This document shows, piece by piece, positions 23,382 to 25,208 of a DNA stretch of 25,208 bases. Source of the DNA: an uncultured Oscillospiraceae bacterium. GTDB taxonomy: Bacteria; Bacillota; Clostridia; Oscillospirales; Acutalibacteraceae. The translations under genes were made by a program, and so were the position numbers. The notes below the pieces were generated by a model. That model saw only the letters and a program-made list of their open reading frames with translations. It made no database searches and was not told where the DNA came from. The stretch spans positions 1 to 25,208 of the forward strand of contig URKX01000032.1 of assembly GCA_900548545.1 (NCBI GenBank), in the 5' to 3' direction. The stretch's first letter is position 1, and the number at the start of each line of letters is the position of its first letter.

Positions 23382-24929
23382 TCATATCAAATCGAATTTA
23401 ATGGAAAGTTCGGGGGAAAGCCCAAACACTTCTTTGAAAAATTGGGCCGACTCCTCAAAGGCCCACCGTTCCAGCAGGGTGTTGTCCGCTGCTTTGGCCT
23501 TGAACAGCACCCGGTCGTCCTCCAGGCGGATCTTCAGATCCCGCAGTTTGTGCCGGTGGGACTTGTCCAGGGCGTTTGCCAAGCGGAAGATGGCGGCCAT
23601 CTTAGAAATGACGATCCTCTCCCCGTTAGGAAGCCAAGCAAACCCCGGATTCTCCTCCGCAAAGAGGGTATGGGAGACGCTCCCGGCCACAAAGGCGGTT
23701 TCCAACACCTCGCTTTGGCGCAGCCCAAAGATGTCCATACCCTTGATCAAGTCATAGGTGCACTGGTTGTGCTGCCGTACATTGACAAAGCTGCCGCAGC
23801 TGTGCAGGATCGACGCCAATTCCAGAAGCAGCCGTTTGGAAGGGTCCAGGCCGTGAACTTTTTTCAGCTTGTCAAAGATCTCACAGGCGATCTCGCCGGT
23901 ACGGCTGGAGTGGTCCGGATTGCAGCCAAACCGCTTGGCAGTGGTCTGCGCGCAGGCAATGGCGCTTTCTTCCAAGTAGGTGGCCAGGTCCCGGTCGGCT
24001 TTGGGGACCAGCAGGTAACGCAGGATGGCTTCGGAAATGTCCACCGGCGGTGAGATGACGTTTTCCGCCTGTGGGCAGAACCGCAGCAAGGCGTTGTAGA
24101 TGGCCAGAGAGGCGTACAGCAGGGCTGCTTGCTCTTCGGTGATACCAAAGCGGTTGGAAATATTTTCCGTAGTGGTGTTACGGATGGACTGGTACAAAGC
24201 AGAAAGCTTTTTCACGCTGATCTGATAGGGGAAACCGGCTTTCTTTGCTTCGCAAAGCTTCGCCACCAGCTCCAATTGGGAACCGGTCAGAACCAGGTTG
24301 CGCACCTGGAATTTAGAAATGGCAATGCGGTTGAAAATGGTATCCAGATATTCTTCCACAATGTAATAGAGGTCTTCCGATTCCCGGTTCAGGTGGTGCA
24401 GCGCGTCGTGGAGTTTCAGGGCGCCCATGGGGATGTTCTGGGAGTAAACCACCCGCTGCCCATCGTAAACAGCCATACCGATACTGCCAGAACCCACGTA
24501 GGCAATCGCGGTATTCCCCTGTTGCAGCGGGGTGCCTTCCAAGCGCTGGATAACTTCTTTATAGATATAGGCCTTTTCCTGGCTGTCTTCCAACACGGTG
24601 ACTTCCAGCCCGTTGCGCACTTTCAACTGATCTACCACCAACGCCTGGTTTTTTGCTTCCCGCAAAGCGGTGCAGGAGATTGCCTTTGGCTTGTCAATGT
24701 TATATGATTGGAGAGCCGAGGAAAACTTTGAAAGCACACTGGAAAGCTCCCGCAGGCTGTCAAAGCTGATGGTTCCGTTGGTAAACACATCGTGTCCCAG
24801 GCTCACTGGGTATTCCAGCCGGTCCAGGATTGCCAGTTGGCCCTTTGCCCATTGGGCAACGCGCATCCGCACATTGTTTGAGCCGATTTCAATGACAGCG
24901 GCGGCACGGGCAGCGCTTTTTTTATTCAA
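23382..24929 (-). CDS. ppx: Ppx/GppA-family phosphatase (exopolyphosphatase-like)
   Basis: The 515-residue product has an actin-like two-lobed Ppx/GppA domain (about 10-310) and a C-terminal HD-like helical domain (about 330-515; LASILHSCGSFVNVRQHNQC). Known relatives release phosphate from polyphosphate chains or hydrolyse pppGpp. Motifs are altered: the first phosphate loop reads IEIGSNNVRM (Asp replaced by E14), and the usual DIGGGSTE loop reads YVGSGSIG (144-151), losing the Asp and the Glu. It may be slow, regulatory or act on another substrate. The start is TTG with GGAGGG 7 bases upstream. ppk follows after 10 bases. Confidence 0.88.
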   Translation of the reverse strand: MNKKSAARAAAVIEIGSNNVRMRVAQWAKGQLAILDRLEYPVSLGHDVFTNGTISFDSLRELSSVLSKFSSALQSYNIDKPKAISCTALREAKNQALVVDQLKVRNGLEVTVLEDSQEKAYIYKEVIQRLEGTPLQQGNTAIAYVGSGSIGMAVYDGQRVVYSQNIPMGALKLHDALHHLNRESEDLYYIVEEYLDTIFNRIAISKFQVRNLVLTGSQLELVAKLCEAKKAGFPYQISVKKLSALYQSIRNTTTENISNRFGITEEQAALLYASLAIYNALLRFCPQAENVISPPVDISEAILRYLLVPKADRDLATYLEESAIACAQTTAKRFGCNPDHSSRTGEIACEIFDKLKKVHGLDPSKRLLLELASILHSCGSFVNVRQHNQCTYDLIKGMDIFGLRQSEVLETAFVAGSVSHTLFAEENPGFAWLPNGERIVISKMAAIFRLANALDKSHRHKLRDLKIRLEDDRVLFKAKAADNTLLERWAFEESAQFFKEVFGLSPELSIKFDLI

Positions 24930-24970
24930 AAGGAATCCCTCCTACAGAAAAAAGAATTTTACTTCCGCTT

Positions 24971-24999
24971 ATTATACCAAAATCCCTGGGAATGTTCAA
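24971..24999 (-). promoter_or_regulatory. Promoter of the ppx-ppk operon
   Basis: On the minus strand TTGAAC (24994-24999), 17 bases, then consensus TATAAT (24971-24976) preceded by TGG, an extended -10. It lies about 42 bases upstream of the TTG start. Confidence 0.8.
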
Positions 25000-25111
25000 A
25001 TGGGTTCTTCCAAAATTAACGATAAATTCTGCGGGCCTTTACCGAAAATTAACAAACGTTCCGAGGAGTGAGGGGTGAAAAGAAAAACTTTGATATTTTT
25101 GAAATTACCCC

Positions 25112-25140
25112 TTGATTTTTCAAAAGGAATCGTATATAAT
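25112..25140 (+). promoter_or_regulatory. Promoter of tRNA-Ser
   Basis: TTGATT (25112-25117), 17 bases and consensus TATAAT (25135-25140); the tRNA begins 16 bases further on. CTTGATT (25111-25117) and AATCAAG (25141-25147) form a 7-base inverted repeat around the promoter, which may be chance. Confidence 0.8.
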
Positions 25141-25155
25141 AATCAAGCGCCACAC

Positions 25156-25208
25156 GGAGAGGTATTCTAATGGTAAGGAGCCACATTGGAAATGTGGTGT
25201 GCCGCAAG
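25156..25208 (+). tRNA. tRNA-Ser(GGA), 5' part (cut by window end)
   Basis: The 5' acceptor strand GGAGAGG (25156-25162) is followed by a D arm with TAATGGTAA in the loop. The anticodon arm is CCACA-TTGGAAA-TGTGG (25181-25197), with anticodon GGA at 25188-25190, reading UCC and UCU serine codons. The sequence then enters what looks like the long variable arm (GTGCCGCAAG) expected of a type II serine tRNA. The T arm and 3' acceptor strand lie beyond the window. Confidence 0.9.

Noticed and set aside
25111..25147. 7-base inverted repeat CTTGATT / AATCAAG around the tRNA-Ser promoter
   Set aside because: The arms overlap the -35 box and follow the -10 box; a 23-base gap and short arms make chance likely.
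1..25208. Search for CRISPR arrays, insertion sequences, phage genes, toxin-antitoxin pairs or defence systems
   Set aside because: No regularly spaced repeats, transposase or integrase motifs, or recognisable defence genes were seen by reading the window.

Overview
The window looks like chromosomal DNA from a Gram-positive, moderately GC-rich member of the Clostridia. My best guess is an Oscillospiraceae/Ruminococcaceae-type gut bacterium. The basis is gene content and order (miaB, a YlbF/RicA-like gene, mutS, mutL, miaA; yggS, sepF, ylmH, divIVA; lspA, rluD), AGGAGG-type ribosome binding sites, and frequent TTG starts. I see no phage, insertion sequence, CRISPR array or rRNA. Coding density is very high.

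Layout. 1-996 is the 3' part of a galactokinase, closed by a hairpin terminator shared with a convergent BlaI/MecI-type repressor gene (1095-1517, minus). A non-coding stretch with two back-to-back promoters follows, one for the repressor and one for an AIM24/TIGR00266-family gene (1835-2515). From about 2603 to 16839 fourteen plus-strand genes are packed with overlaps or short gaps and could form one transcription unit of about 14 kb: miaB, a two-helix membrane protein, a RicA/YmcA-like gene with a cysteine-rich tail, mutS, mutL, miaA, an HlyD-like membrane-anchored protein, yggS, sepF, ylmH, divIVA, lspA, an rluD-type pseudouridine synthase and a short ComEA-like protein. It joins tRNA/rRNA modification, mismatch repair, division-site proteins and lipoprotein maturation. 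The only gap above about 65 bases is the 143-base divIVA-lspA leader, which can fold in two mutually exclusive ways.

16898-24929 is entirely on the minus strand and runs, in transcription order, ppx, ppk, pfkA, a TIM-barrel sugar isomerase/epimerase, pepT and a Gfo/Idh/MocA oxidoreductase. ppx-ppk is a polyphosphate pair with its own promoter. pfkA has a strong promoter overlapping the end of ppk and a perfect palindrome at its transcription start. The last three genes are translationally coupled or nearly so. The window ends inside a tRNA-Ser(GGA) gene transcribed divergently from ppx.

Most of this is housekeeping. The parts that go beyond standard annotation are the HlyD-like protein in the division cluster, the cysteine-rich tail on the RicA-like protein, a 14-bp hairpin inside the start of mutS, the switch-like divIVA-lspA leader, a palindrome at the pfkA start, mixed donor-specificity residues in PfkA, and a Ppx with degenerate phosphate-binding residues beside an intact Ppk. 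I did not find a clearly new defence or mobile system.
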